The notes under the pieces were generated by a model. The model had not been told where the DNA came from, made no database searches, and saw only the letters and a program-made list of their open reading frames with translations. DNA of 64,000 bases from positions 169,972 through 233,971 of the forward strand of contig PKFB01000033.1 of NCBI GenBank assembly GCA_002919305.1, read 5' to 3'. This DNA is from Actinomycetales bacterium (GTDB lineage Bacteria > Actinomycetota > Actinomycetes > Mycobacteriales > Micromonosporaceae). Shown in pieces: positions 9,043 to 18,355 of this stretch. Position numbers and translations under genes: made by a program. Every line of letters starts with the position of its first letter. Position 1 is the first letter of the stretch.

Positions 9043-12000
9043 GTGTCTACCGCGCTGCGTTTCGACCAGGCCATGTCAGAACGGGTACTCATCGCCGACG
9101 GGGCGATGGGAACCATGCTGCAGGCGGCGGCTGTCACGCTCGACGATTTCCAAGGGCACGAGGGCTGCAACGAGATTCTGAACGTCACCCGCCCCGATGT
9201 GGTGCGTGAGATCCATGACGCGTACCTGGCGGCGGGGGCCGACTGCGTGGAGACCAACACCTTCGGGGCGAATTTCTCCGCTTTAGGGGAGTACGGGCTT
9301 ACTGATCGGATTTACGAGCTGTCCGAGAAGGGCGCCCGGCTCGCTCGGGAGGTCGCCAGTGGGTGGTCCACCCCTGACCGGCCTCGTTTTGTGTTGGGGT
9401 CCATCGGTCCGGGCACCAAGCTGCCGACCTTGGGGCATGTGCCGTTCGCAACGCTGCGTGACGCCTACCAGGCCAACGCTGCCGGGCTGATCGCCGGGGG
9501 CGTCGATGCCTTGATCGTGGAGACCTGTCAGGACCTGGCGCAGGCCAAGGCGGCGTTGATCGGGGCTCGCCGCGCCATGGCGGCGGCGGGGACGAAGGTG
9601 CCGGTGATCTGTCATGTCACGGTGGAGACCACCGGCACCATGCTGCTGGGGAGCGAGATCGGTGCGGCGTTGACCGCGTTGCAGCCGCTGGGTATTGACA
9701 TGATCGGCCTTAACTGCGCCACCGGCCCGGCGGAGATGTCCGAGCATCTGCGCTATCTGTCGCAGCACGCCAAGCCACATCTGTCGGTGATGCCCAACGC
9801 CGGTTTGCCGGAGCTGACCCCTGAGGGGGCCCGGTATCCGTTGACGCCGCAGGAGTTGGCGGAGGCGTTGTACCGCTTCATCACTGAGTACGGCGTGCGG
9901 TTAGTGGGGGGTTGTTGCGGTACCACGCCGGCGCATATCTCGGCGGTGGTGGAGCGAGTGTCCGGTGTGGAGCCGGCACGTCGGGAGCCGGCGGTGGAGC
10001 CCGGGGTGGCCTCGCTGTACCACCATGTGTCGTTCCGGCAGGACGCCGGCGTGTTGATGATCGGTGAGCGGACCAACGCCAACGGCTCCAAGGCGTTCCG
10101 TGAGGCGATGCTGGCCGGTGACTGGCAGACCTGTGTGGAGATCGCGCGTGACCAGATCCGCTCCGGGTCGCACATGCTCGACCTGTGCGTGGACTATGTG
10201 GGGCGCGACGGTGTGGCGGATATGCGGGAGCTGGCTGGCCGGTTCGCGACCGCCTCCACGTTGCCGATCATGCTTGACTCGACCGAGCCGGCGGTGCTGG
10301 AGGCCGGGCTGGAGATGCTCGGGGGGCGCTGCATCGTCAACTCGGTCAACTACGAGGACGGGGATGGCCCCGACTCCCGGTACGCGCGGATCATGCCGCT
10401 GGTGGTGGAGCACGGCGCCGCGGTGGTGGCTCTCACCATCGACGAGCGGGGTCAGGCCCGTACCCGGGACTGGAAGGTTGAGGTGGCGTCCCGCCTCATT
10501 GAGGACCTCACCGGCCGGTGGGGGATGGAGCGGTCCGACATTCTGGTGGACTGCCTGACCTTCCCGATCACCACCGGTCAGGAGGAGACCCGGCGGGACG
10601 CGCGTGAAACCATCGAGGCGATCCGGGAGATCGCCCGCCGCTACCCGGGGGTTAACTTCACCCTCGGTATCTCCAACGTCTCCTTTGGACTGAACCCCGC
10701 CGCCCGGCAGGTGCTCAACTCGGTGTTCCTGCACGAGTGTGTCAAGGCTGGTCTGACGTCGGCGATCGTGCACGCCAGCAAGATCCTGCCGATGTCGAAG
10801 ATCCCTGAAGAACAGCGGGAGGCGGCGCTGGATCTGATCTATGACCGGCGTCGGGAGGGGTACGACCCGCTGCAGCGGTTCATTGAACTGTTTGAGGGCG
10901 TCGATGTGGCGGGGGCCCGGGCCAGCCGGGCTGAGGAGCTGGCGGCGCTTCCTTTGGAGGAGCGTCTCAAGCGCCGCATCATTGACGGTGAACGCAACGG
11001 TTTGGAGGAGGACCTCACCGAGGCTCTCAAGACCCGCTCGGCCCTGTCCATCATCAACGACCTGCTGCTGGACGGCATGAAGGTGGTCGGGGACCTGTTC
11101 GGGTCCGGCCAGATGCAGCTGCCGTTCGTGCTGCAGTCGGCTGAGGTGATGAAGCAGGCTGTGGCGTTCCTCGAGCCGCATATGGAGAAGGCCGAGGGCA
11201 GTGGAAGTAAAGGCACCATCGTGCTGGCCACGGTGCGGGGCGATGTGCACGACATCGGCAAGAACCTGGTGGACATCATCCTGTCCAACAACGGTTACCG
11301 GGTGGTGAACCTGGGGATCAAGCAGCCCATCTCCACGATCCTGCAGGCCGCCGAGGAACACGACGCCGACGCCATCGGCATGTCTGGCCTGCTGGTGAAA
11401 AGCACCGTGGTGATGAAAGAGAACCTCGAGGAGATGAACGCGCGCGGGGTCGCCACCCGCTGGCCGGTGCTGCTGGGAGGCGCGGCCCTGACCCGGGCGT
11501 ACGTGGAGGATGACCTGCGAGCCTTGTACGCCGGTGAGGTGTACTACGCCCGGGACGCCTTTGAAGGGTTGGCGTTGATGGACCGGGTGATGGCTGCCAA
11601 GCGGGGCGGTGAGCCCGTGGTGGACGCCGCCCGGGAGCAGCAGCTGGAGGAGCGGCGGGCCCGTCGGGCCCGGCAGCGTGCCCGGGTGCTCGAGGCGGAG
11701 CTCCCCGGCACCGATGACACCTCGGTCCGCTCCGATGTGGCCACCGACGTTCCGGTACCCAAGCCGCCGTTCTTCGGGTCCCGGGTGGTCAAGGGCATCC
11801 CGTTGGCTGATTACGCCGCGATGCTCGATGAGCGCGCCACCTTCCTGGGGCAGTGGGGGTTGCGGGGCGCCCGGGGTGGTCAGGGCCCCAGCTATGAGGA
11901 GCTGGTGGAGACCGAGGGGCGGCCGCGGCTGCGGTACTGGCTGGATCGGCTTGTCGCTGATCAGGTTTTAGAGGCCGCTGTCGTCTACGGCTACTTCCCC

Positions 12001-12567
12001 TGCTACTCCGAGGGCAACGACCTGGTGGTGCTGGACGAGAACGGTCACGCCGAACAGGCCCGCTTCACCTTCCCCCGGCAGCGTCGGGACCGGCGCCTGT
12101 GCCTGGCGGACTTCTTCCGGCCCCGCGAGTCCGGGGAGCTGGACGTGGTTGGGTTTCAGCTGGTCACCGTGGGGGCGGCGATCAGCGAGTACACCGCCAA
12201 ACTGTTCGCTGGGAACGCCTACCGTGACTACCTGGAGGTGCACGGGCTGTCGGTGCAGCTGACCGAGGCCTTGGCTGAGTACTGGCACAAGCGGATGCGG
12301 TCGGAGCTGGTGTTGCCCGACGGTACTACCTGCGCCACCGGTGACCCGGACCTGGAGGGCATCTTGAAGGTGGAGTACCGGGGCTGCCGGTATTCGCTGG
12401 GCTACAGCGCCTGCCCTGACCTGGAGGACCGCGTCAAGATCATGGCGCTGCTGCGGCCTGAGCGGATCGGTGTAGAGCTGTCCGAGGAGTATCAGTTGCA
12501 CCCTGAGCAGTCCACCGACGCCATCGTGGTGCACCACCCTGAGGCCTCGTACTTCAACGCCAAGTAG
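9043..12567 (+). CDS. metH: Cobalamin-dependent methionine synthase
   Basis: 1174-aa enzyme that transfers the methyl group of 5-methyltetrahydrofolate to homocysteine through methylcobalamin. Four modules are visible. The homocysteine-binding barrel (about 1-300) has ADGAMGTMLQ, LNCATGP and the zinc cysteines of VGGCCGTTPAHI. The pterin-binding domain (about 330-600) has GERTNANGSKAFREAM and DLCVDYVGRDG. The B12 cap and B12-binding domain (about 620-860) has VRGDVHDIGKNLVDIILSNNGY with the axial cobalt ligand His at about residue 736. The C-terminal AdoMet activation domain (about 920-1174) ends with RYSLGYSACPDLEDRVKIM. The domain set is complete. It is transcribed alone, diverging from the PAC2 gene, and ends at strong hairpins. 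Confidence 0.97.
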   Translation: MSTALRFDQAMSERVLIADGAMGTMLQAAAVTLDDFQGHEGCNEILNVTRPDVVREIHDAYLAAGADCVETNTFGANFSALGEYGLTDRIYELSEKGARLAREVASGWSTPDRPRFVLGSIGPGTKLPTLGHVPFATLRDAYQANAAGLIAGGVDALIVETCQDLAQAKAALIGARRAMAAAGTKVPVICHVTVETTGTMLLGSEIGAALTALQPLGIDMIGLNCATGPAEMSEHLRYLSQHAKPHLSVMPNAGLPELTPEGARYPLTPQELAEALYRFITEYGVRLVGGCCGTTPAHISAVVERVSGVEPARREPAVEPGVASLYHHVSFRQDAGVLMIGERTNANGSKAFREAMLAGDWQTCVEIARDQIRSGSHMLDLCVDYVGRDGVADMRELAGRFATASTLPIMLDSTEPAVLEAGLEMLGGRCIVNSVNYEDGDGPDSRYARIMPLVVEHGAAVVALTIDERGQARTRDWKVEVASRLIEDLTGRWGMERSDILVDCLTFPITTGQEETRRDARETIEAIREIARRYPGVNFTLGISNVSFGLNPAARQVLNSVFLHECVKAGLTSAIVHASKILPMSKIPEEQREAALDLIYDRRREGYDPLQRFIELFEGVDVAGARASRAEELAALPLEERLKRRIIDGERNGLEEDLTEALKTRSALSIINDLLLDGMKVVGDLFGSGQMQLPFVLQSAEVMKQAVAFLEPHMEKAEGSGSKGTIVLATVRGDVHDIGKNLVDIILSNNGYRVVNLGIKQPISTILQAAEEHDADAIGMSGLLVKSTVVMKENLEEMNARGVATRWPVLLGGAALTRAYVEDDLRALYAGEVYYARDAFEGLALMDRVMAAKRGGEPVVDAAREQQLEERRARRARQRARVLEAELPGTDDTSVRSDVATDVPVPKPPFFGSRVVKGIPLADYAAMLDERATFLGQWGLRGARGGQGPSYEELVETEGRPRLRYWLDRLVADQVLEAAVVYGYFPCYSEGNDLVVLDENGHAEQARFTFPRQRRDRRLCLADFFRPRESGELDVVGFQLVTVGAAISEYTAKLFAGNAYRDYLEVHGLSVQLTEALAEYWHKRMRSELVLPDGTTCATGDPDLEGILKVEYRGCRYSLGYSACPDLEDRVKIMALLRPERIGVELSEEYQLHPEQSTDAIVVHHPEASYFNAK

Positions 12568-12579
12568 CACCACGCTTCC

Positions 12580-12620
12580 CACCGGCTGGGCGGTCCGGGC
12601 ACCGAGCTGCCCAGCCGGTG
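12580..12620 (+). terminator. metH terminator hairpin
   Basis: CACCGGCTGGGC and GCCCAGCCGGTG form a perfect 12-bp stem beginning 13 bases after the metH stop, with a 17-base loop. Confidence 0.65.
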
Positions 12621-12649
12621 TGCGGGGCGACTGTCGGATAACACCGACG

Positions 12650-12687
12650 GGTCCCGGACCGTACGCTCGGGCGTACCGTCCGGGACC
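12650..12687 (-). terminator. secA2 terminator hairpin
   Basis: GGTCCCGGAC and GTCCGGGACC form 10 bp; after a C/C mismatch, GTACGC and GCGTAC add 6 bp closed by a TCGG tetraloop. It lies 34 bases past the secA2 stop and, with the metH hairpin, separates the two convergent genes. Confidence 0.7.
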
Positions 12688-12720
12688 GTTCGTGGGCGCG
12701 TCGTTAAGCCGGATCTGGCC

Positions 12721-15114
12721 TCAGCGGCGTCGGGTTATCTTGCCCAGCGCCGCGGTGAAGAACCGGTCCAGTTCTGAGCCGAACGGGTTGTCCTGCACCA
12801 CGTAGGTCCAGGTCGCGGTAGGCCGGTTCAGGCCCGCGGCCTCCAGATCCACGCCCTCCTTGGTGATCTCCAGTTCCTCGAACGACTTGACGATGTTGTC
12901 GTCCACATCGGACAGCAGTCGTCGGAACGCCTCCAAGGCGGCGCGGTGGAACTCGTCGAGCGGGTCCAGCCGGCCGAGGGCGCGCAGGTAGATGCCCTCC
13001 CGCACCTCGGCGAGGGTGGCCAGGTGCGCTGACCAACCCCGGTCGATGTGGTACAGCGCGATCTGCCGGGCGGCCCGCAGCAGCGCCTCCTCACCGACCT
13101 CGTCGAGGACCTCGTCGTAGCGGTCGGGGGTGCGTTCGTTCAGCAGCTTCAAAGCGGCGTCGGTGTCCCGCAGCTCACGTCGCCGGGCCTGCACCAGCTG
13201 CCGCTGCTGCTCGATGAGGACGTGGTATCGCCAGGTGTTGCGGTGGATCTCCAGGTTCGCGCCTTCACAGACGCGTTGCGCGTGCGCTATCGCACGAGCC
13301 GCGGCGGGATCCAGCAGCAACCCACGACCGGTCACCTGCGGGATCGCGTCCTGGCCGTACCGCACCACCAGCTCGTCTTCCAAGCTGACGAAGAAGACTG
13401 AGCCACCCGGGTCGCCCTGGCGTCCGGCTCGACCCCGCAGCTGGTTGTCCACCCGGCTGCTTTCGTGGCGTCCCGCACCGATGACCAGCAGCCCGCCGAG
13501 CTGGGCCACCTCCTCGCGGGCGCTTTCGTCGACGTCGTCTCCGCTGCCGCCCAGTCGGATGTCGGTACCGCGTCCGGCCATCTGGGTGGACACCGTGATA
13601 GCGCCACGTCGGCCGGCGTCGGCGATGATCCGGGCCTCCTCGGCGTCGTTTTTGGCGTTGAGGACCTGGCATTCCAGTCCGGCGGCGCGCAGCCCGGCGG
13701 CGAGCCGTTCCGATTCGGCCACGCTGAGGGTGCCGATCAGCACCGGACGGCCGATGGCGTGCGCCTCGGCCACCTCGGCGATGATCGCCTCCTCCTTGTC
13801 CGCGGCGGTGGCGTAGACCCGGTCCGGCTCGTCGATGCGGATGTTGGGCCGGTTCGGCGGGATCACCGCCACTTCCAGGTCGTAGAACTCCCGTAGCGCG
13901 TCCCCGACCGAGACAGCGGTACCGGTCATGCCACACACCGTGGGGTACAGCTTCATCAGCGCTTGGATGGTGATGGTGCCCAACACCTCTCCATCGGCGC
14001 TGGTCCGCAATCCCTCCTTGGCTTCTACAGCGGCTTGAAGCCCGTCGGGCCAGCGGCGGCGGTGGGCGATCCGGCCCCGGAACTCATCGACGAGATGGGC
14101 GTGCCCATCACGCACGATGTAGTCCACGTCGCGGCGCAGCAGCGCGTGGGCGTGCAAGGCCAGGTTGATCGCGGTGAGCGTCTCCAGGTTTTCCTCGGCG
14201 TACAGGTCGATGCCGCCCAGTTCGCTTTCGACCTTGGCGGCGCCGCTGGCGGTCAGGCTGACGTTGCGGCCGTCGTCGCTGACCTCGTAGTCCACGTCGG
14301 GGTTGAGGTGGCTGACCACGGAGGCGGCCATCACCGCGATGTCCTGGGTGGAGGATACGGAGCCGGCCAACACCATGGGGATACGGGCTTCGTCGATGAG
14401 GATGGAGTCGGCCTCATCGACGATCGCGACCGCCAACGGCGGCTGCACCTCCTCGTCGGCGCTCATGGCCAGCTGGTCGCGGAGATAGTCGAAACCGGCT
14501 TCGGTGACCGTCAGATAGGTGACGTCCCGCGAGTAGGCCTCCCGGCGTTCCTCCCGGGTGGAGGAGGCGGTGATCCAGCCGACCGAAACCCCCAGGAGGT
14601 CGTAAACCGGGCGCATCCAGTTGGCGTCCCGCTGTGCCAGATAGTCGTTGACGGTGAGCACATGGACCGGTTCGCCCCGCAGCGCGTACCCGTAGGCCGC
14701 CAAGGCCGCTGTCAGCGTCTTCCCTTCACCGGTGGCCATCTCGGCGACGTGACCGGCCAGCAGGGACATGGTGCCGAGCAGCTGGACGTCGTAGGGGCGT
14801 TCCCCAAGTCCACGCCTGGCAGCCTCCCGCCCCAGGCTGCAGATTTGGATCAGGCGTTCCCGGCTGTCGATGTGTGGGGTCTTAACCGGGGGATCGTCGT
14901 CTTCCTCATCATCCTCAACTGTGTCGCTGGCTTTGATCCTGTCGCGGAGCTTCAAGGCGGCGGCGGTGAGTTCCTCGTCGCTCAACTTTTTCAGCTCCGC
15001 TTCTCGCGCTTCGATCTCAGGCAGCAGCTCCTTAAACGGCGCGAGGTCGACGGTCGCTCCTGGTCGTTGCAGGAACCGTCGAATCCGGGTTCTGAGTCGA
15101 TCGGCCACGCCCAT
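12721..15114 (-). CDS. secA2: Accessory preprotein translocase ATPase SecA2
   Basis: 797-aa SecA-family ATPase. SecA motifs are present: LLAGHVAEMATGEGKTLTAALAAYGYAL (Walker A), VLTVNDYLAQRDANWM, VDEADSILIDEARIP (DEAD box), and MAGRGTDIRLGG with DNQLRGRAGRQGDPGGSVFFVSLEDEL from helicase motifs V and VI. It is shorter than housekeeping SecA (about 900+ aa) and ends GKITRRR without the Cys-rich zinc tail. Both traits fit the mycobacterial-type SecA2, which exports a subset of proteins. An ATG at 15114 preceded by TAGCGT and seven bases (a leaderless arrangement) is preferred over the GTG at 15123. No SecY2 or substrate gene lies nearby. Confidence 0.92.
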   Translation of the reverse strand: MGVADRLRTRIRRFLQRPGATVDLAPFKELLPEIEAREAELKKLSDEELTAAALKLRDRIKASDTVEDDEEDDDPPVKTPHIDSRERLIQICSLGREAARRGLGERPYDVQLLGTMSLLAGHVAEMATGEGKTLTAALAAYGYALRGEPVHVLTVNDYLAQRDANWMRPVYDLLGVSVGWITASSTREERREAYSRDVTYLTVTEAGFDYLRDQLAMSADEEVQPPLAVAIVDEADSILIDEARIPMVLAGSVSSTQDIAVMAASVVSHLNPDVDYEVSDDGRNVSLTASGAAKVESELGGIDLYAEENLETLTAINLALHAHALLRRDVDYIVRDGHAHLVDEFRGRIAHRRRWPDGLQAAVEAKEGLRTSADGEVLGTITIQALMKLYPTVCGMTGTAVSVGDALREFYDLEVAVIPPNRPNIRIDEPDRVYATAADKEEAIIAEVAEAHAIGRPVLIGTLSVAESERLAAGLRAAGLECQVLNAKNDAEEARIIADAGRRGAITVSTQMAGRGTDIRLGGSGDDVDESAREEVAQLGGLLVIGAGRHESSRVDNQLRGRAGRQGDPGGSVFFVSLEDELVVRYGQDAIPQVTGRGLLLDPAAARAIAHAQRVCEGANLEIHRNTWRYHVLIEQQRQLVQARRRELRDTDAALKLLNERTPDRYDEVLDEVGEEALLRAARQIALYHIDRGWSAHLATLAEVREGIYLRALGRLDPLDEFHRAALEAFRRLLSDVDDNIVKSFEELEITKEGVDLEAAGLNRPTATWTYVVQDNPFGSELDRFFTAALGKITRRR

Positions 15115-15162
15115 GGGCGCCACGCTACAGGGCGGAGCGCGAAAATCGTTATCCGCGGCGGC

Positions 15163-15420
15163 CTAGCCGCTGAATTGTGCCAGGAAACGCTCCAAGGATT
15201 GTCGGGCGCCGGCGATCGCTTCCCGGGAGCGTAGGGCCATCTCCCGGGCTGAACTGAGCTGAAGCCGCGCGGTGTCCAGCTCGGGGTGGGAGATCTGCCC
15301 CATGGCCTGCATCAGCTGCGCCTCGGCCTGCTCCAAGGCGCCGAAGAGGCGGACGGCCTCCCCGTCGGGAAGGCCGGTGGTCGCGACGGCGTGGATGGCG
15401 AGCACGGCGGTGTTGAGCAC
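15163..15420 (-). CDS. Small helical protein of unknown function
   Basis: An 85-aa product from the GTG at 15420, which has a GAAAGG ribosome-binding site seven bases upstream. The frame is open to 15537, but the extra residues look non-coding. The sequence (LNTAVLAIHAVATTGLPDGEAVRLFGALEQAEAQLMQAMGQISHPELDTARLQLSSAREMALRSREAIAGARQSLERFLAQF) is strongly amphipathic and helical, with no Cys and no signal peptide. I do not recognise the family. It is read in the same direction as secA2, ending 24 bases before that gene's first upstream GTG codon. Co-expression with secA2 is possible, though secA2 seems to have its own -10 box. Confidence 0.6.
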   Translation of the reverse strand: MLNTAVLAIHAVATTGLPDGEAVRLFGALEQAEAQLMQAMGQISHPELDTARLQLSSAREMALRSREAIAGARQSLERFLAQFSG

Positions 15421-15561
15421 AGGGATACCTTTCGGTAATTGAGCGATTGCGGAAAGTGGGTGTCTGTACTCATCGTGCACCGCCACGCGCTGCCTGTGCC
15501 GGCCTGATCCGCGTAGCTTATCGGCCGGACTGGTCACCTATCGGCTTTGCCGAGCGTGGGC

Positions 15562-16239
15562 TCAGGCGGAGGTGATGTGCAGGGTGACGCCTTCCGCCGC
15601 CGGCTCAACCCGGACATCGGTCAGGGACCGCACCACCACATCCGCCCACGGGCTCAGCTCGGCCTCGGTGTGGGTGGTCAAGACAGCGAGGGTCCGCATG
15701 CCTGCGGCGCGCGCCGCCATCAGGCCGATCGGAGCGTCCTCGACCACCAGGCAGTCACCGGGCGGCACCGTCAGACGGTGAGCGCCGATCAGGAACGGCT
15801 CGGGGTCGGGTTTGCCGCGCCGTACGTCATCGGAGGTGATCAGGGCGGGGGGTGTGATACCAGCGGCCTTGGTGCGCACCTCCGCGATCGCGCGGGTGGC
15901 TGAGGTGACGATGGCCCACCGGTCCGACGGTAAAGCCTCCAGGAGGGGTGCTACGCCGGGGAAGGTGACGACTCCGTCGGTGTCGGAAGACTCGATCTCG
16001 ACGATTCGGCGTACCGCCTTATCCAGTTGGTCTGAGGTCAGCGCCGCATCCGCCAGCAGGTGAGCCACGATCTCCGTGGCGGGACGGCCGTGGAGGTGGA
16101 AGCCGACAAACCGCTCTCGCGGCACCTGATATTCGATGGCCCACTGGGTCCAGGACCGGACGACGGCGGGGGTGGAGTCGATCAACGTCCCGTCAAGATC
16201 GAACAGCACCGCACCGGCGGTGATCACAGTTGTGCGCAC
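15562..16239 (-). CDS. HAD-superfamily (subfamily IA) sugar-phosphatase-like hydrolase
   Basis: 225-aa hydrolase. Motif I AVLFDLDGTLIDSTPAVVRSW has the two catalytic aspartates. Motif II is IVTSATRAIAEVR. Lysine of motif III and motif IV are in SDDVRRGKPDPEPFLIGAHRL and CLVVEDAPIGLMAARAAGM. The cap between motifs I and II carries HGRPATEIVAHLL, as in phosphoglycolate/2-deoxyglucose-6-phosphate/glycerol-phosphate phosphatases. The exact substrate cannot be assigned. The GTG start is preceded by TACAGT six bases upstream on the minus strand (16251 to 16246), so the mRNA is probably leaderless. Confidence 0.88.
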   Translation of the reverse strand: MRTTVITAGAVLFDLDGTLIDSTPAVVRSWTQWAIEYQVPRERFVGFHLHGRPATEIVAHLLADAALTSDQLDKAVRRIVEIESSDTDGVVTFPGVAPLLEALPSDRWAIVTSATRAIAEVRTKAAGITPPALITSDDVRRGKPDPEPFLIGAHRLTVPPGDCLVVEDAPIGLMAARAAGMRTLAVLTTHTEAELSPWADVVVRSLTDVRVEPAAEGVTLHITSA

Positions 16240-16413
16240 TCGGCGACTGTATCGACGTGACCCCGTCGATATCGATGGGGTGGCGGGTGTGCTGTCGCCA
16301 GGATCACGCGGGGGAATGGGCGTGATGCGTCAAGGCGCGGGTGCCCGCTGGACAGAGGGCGCCTCTGATGAACCTGAGCCTTGAGTCCTCGGGCTGGGCA
16401 GGGATCTTGAAGC

Positions 16414-16447
16414 CGAGGCCCCGGGGATAGCTGCCCCGGGGCCCTCG
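16414..16447 (-). terminator. Hairpin downstream of the SOD-like gene
   Basis: CGAGGCCCCGGGG and CCCCGGGGC-CCTCG pair over 13 bp with one bulged base and a 7-base loop, about 70 bases after the stop of the exported SOD-like gene. Confidence 0.6.
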
Positions 16448-16516
16448 TTGGGGGGTTGTTGTCGGACGGTCATGGGATGACAGACCCGCTGGAGCGTCCT
16501 GAACGGGCCGAGGCGG

Positions 16517-17188
16517 TCACGGGAAAAGCCAGGAACTGGGGACGAGATTGACACAGGCGACCCGTGGGCCAGCGTCACCGGGGACCTCCCCGTTGAGGCC
16601 GCGTGAGGTGGCGTGCTCATGGATCACCAGGGAGGCGGGGGTACGCCCGTTGTACGACCAGTTGTTCACCGACAGCGCCCGGCCGTTCCCCTGCGCGTCG
16701 GTGGCGACATCCAGCCACACCTCGTTGGCGGGGTTGACGTAGGCCGGGTTGACCGATGGTTGGACCGGGTCCTCGATGTACTGGTAGTGCCCGCCCGCAT
16801 CGAGTGGGTCAGGGCCACACGGCGCACGGTGGAGGTGAGCGCCGTACACGCGGTTAGGCAACCAACCGCTCAGCAGCAGTGCGCTCACGGTGTTGCGGTT
16901 GGACAGTGAGCTGACGTACGCGGTGGCGCCGGGTGGGGCTAGCGAGGAGATGTACAGATAGCCGCCCTCGGCCGGGCCCGGTTGGGACGGGGCCACGAAA
17001 CTGCCGGCCAAGACGACCGGGCGCAGCGCAAGGAAAGAAGGTGGGCTTGACGCGGCGGCGTGGGCCGGAACGGCCCCGGCCAGCGCCGTCATGGTGGTGG
17101 CGAGTACGGCGGCCCCGAGAATACGAGCCGCTGAAATAGATCTTGTTATGACAATTCCAGCCTTTTTTGCATACCTCACAAAATGCAT
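16517..17188 (-). CDS. Exported superoxide-dismutase-family protein (Cu-only type)
   Basis: 223-aa secreted protein. A Sec signal peptide (about 1-45: basic start, then AARILGAAVLATTMTALAGAVPAHA) precedes a Cu/Zn-SOD-like beta barrel. SOD hallmarks are YGAHLHRAPCG (two Cu-ligand His plus a disulfide Cys), AGGHYQY (bridging-position His), LVIHEH (fourth Cu His) and GDAGPRVAC (the active-site Arg and partner Cys). The zinc-loop His/Asp ligands that normally follow AGGH are not apparent (sequence YQYIEDPVQPSVNP), so a copper-only site is likely. It would act outside the membrane against superoxide; activity is inferred. Start choice among ATG 17188 and nearby GTG is uncertain. It diverges from dhaK. 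Confidence 0.8.
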   Translation of the reverse strand: MHFVRYAKKAGIVITRSISAARILGAAVLATTMTALAGAVPAHAAASSPPSFLALRPVVLAGSFVAPSQPGPAEGGYLYISSLAPPGATAYVSSLSNRNTVSALLLSGWLPNRVYGAHLHRAPCGPDPLDAGGHYQYIEDPVQPSVNPAYVNPANEVWLDVATDAQGNGRALSVNNWSYNGRTPASLVIHEHATSRGLNGEVPGDAGPRVACVNLVPSSWLFP

Positions 17189-17353
17189 CCTGGCACTGCG
17201 TGCGACGAACCTCCGACATCAGCGCATCTTCGGCGTGTCGGCTGAGGGGACACAGATTCCTGGCGGTTGTATCGGAACCGGAAAGAGAGCCATACAAGAT
17301 CGCGAGGGAGTAGTCTTCGAGGCGGCGGTAGGTGGCGCGAGAGTGAGGCGGGT

Positions 17354-18355
17354 ATGAAAAAGATCATCAATAACCCGGAGACGGTGGTCCAGGATTCGCT
17401 GCGAGGGTTCGCGGCGGCTCACGCCGATCTGGTTGAGGTCCACTTCGATCCCGATTACGTCGTCCGTGCCCAGCCGCTCCCACCGGGGACGGTGGCGGTC
17501 GTCTCCGGTGGCGGCAGCGGGCATGAGCCGCTGCACGCCGGCTTCGTCGGTACCGGGATGCTCGCGGCCGCCTGCCCGGGCGCGGTGTTCACCTCACCCA
17601 CCCCCGATCAGATTCACGCCGCCACTATGGCCGTGAACGCCGGTGCGGGCGTTTTGTACCTGGTGAAGAACTACACCGGTGATGTGTTGAACTTTGAGAC
17701 CGCCGCTGAACTGGCGGCCGCCGAGGGGGTCGAGGTGGCCAGCGTCGTCATCGACGACGACGTGGCGGTCCAGGACAGCCTCTACACCGCCGGGCGGCGG
17801 GGCGTGGGCGGCACCGTCCTGATCGAGAAGATCGTCGGGGCGGCCGCGGAGCGCGGTGATGATCTGGCCGCCTGCGCTGAACTGGCCAGGCGGGTCAACT
17901 CCCAGGTCCGGTCTATGGGGATGGCGTTGACCTCCTGCGTGGTACCGCACGTGGGTCGTCCGACCTTCGAGCTCGGCGATGACGAGATGGAGATCGGGAT
18001 CGGTATCCACGGCGAACCGGGACGGGAGCGGCTGCCGGTGGAGGCCGCCGATCAGATCGTCGCGCGCCTGCTTGAGCCGATCCTGGCGGATCTGCCCTTC
18101 ACCGAGGGAGACCGGACCCTGCTGTTCGTCAACGGCATGGGCGGCACCCCACTGATCGAGCTGTACCTGGCGTACGGGATCGCCGAACGGTTCCTGGCCG
18201 AGCGTGGCATCCAGGTTCATCGACGTCTGGTGGGTAACTACATCACCTCGCTGGAGATGCAAGGCATGTCGATCACCCTGTTGCGACTCGACGACGAGCT
18301 AATCAGTCTGTGGGACGCCCCCGTCCATACGCCTGCCCTGCGGTGGGGGGTCTGA
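17354..18355 (+). CDS. dhaK: Dihydroxyacetone kinase subunit DhaK
   Basis: 333-aa substrate-binding subunit of the PEP-dependent dihydroxyacetone kinase. Family motifs are [45 protein letters not shown] (substrate-binding loop), [22 protein letters not shown] and [11 protein letters not shown], in which His at about residue 219 forms the covalent hemiaminal with dihydroxyacetone. The ATG at 17354 gives the canonical start; the frame is open upstream to 17267 without support. Its stop overlaps the dhaL start by one base (TGATG), indicating translational coupling. The product is dihydroxyacetone phosphate, which feeds glycolysis. Confidence 0.96.
   Translation: MKKIINNPETVVQDSLRGFAAAHADLVEVHFDPDYVVRAQPLPPGTVAVVSGGGSGHEPLHAGFVGTGMLAAACPGAVFTSPTPDQIHAATMAVNAGAGVLYLVKNYTGDVLNFETAAELAAAEGVEVASVVIDDDVAVQDSLYTAGRRGVGGTVLIEKIVGAAAERGDDLAACAELARRVNSQVRSMGMALTSCVVPHVGRPTFELGDDEMEIGIGIHGEPGRERLPVEAADQIVARLLEPILADLPFTEGDRTLLFVNGMGGTPLIELYLAYGIAERFLAERGIQVHRRLVGNYITSLEMQGMSITLLRLDDELISLWDAPVHTPALRWGV

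Noticed and set aside
9901..11361. 486-codon minus-strand frame inside metH
   Set aside because: It is a shadow of metH; its translation is His/Arg/Gln/Gly-rich with no family motifs, as is common opposite GC-rich genes.
13963..15234. 423-codon plus-strand frame opposite secA2
   Set aside because: Shadow of secA2, with no start signal or recognisable motif.
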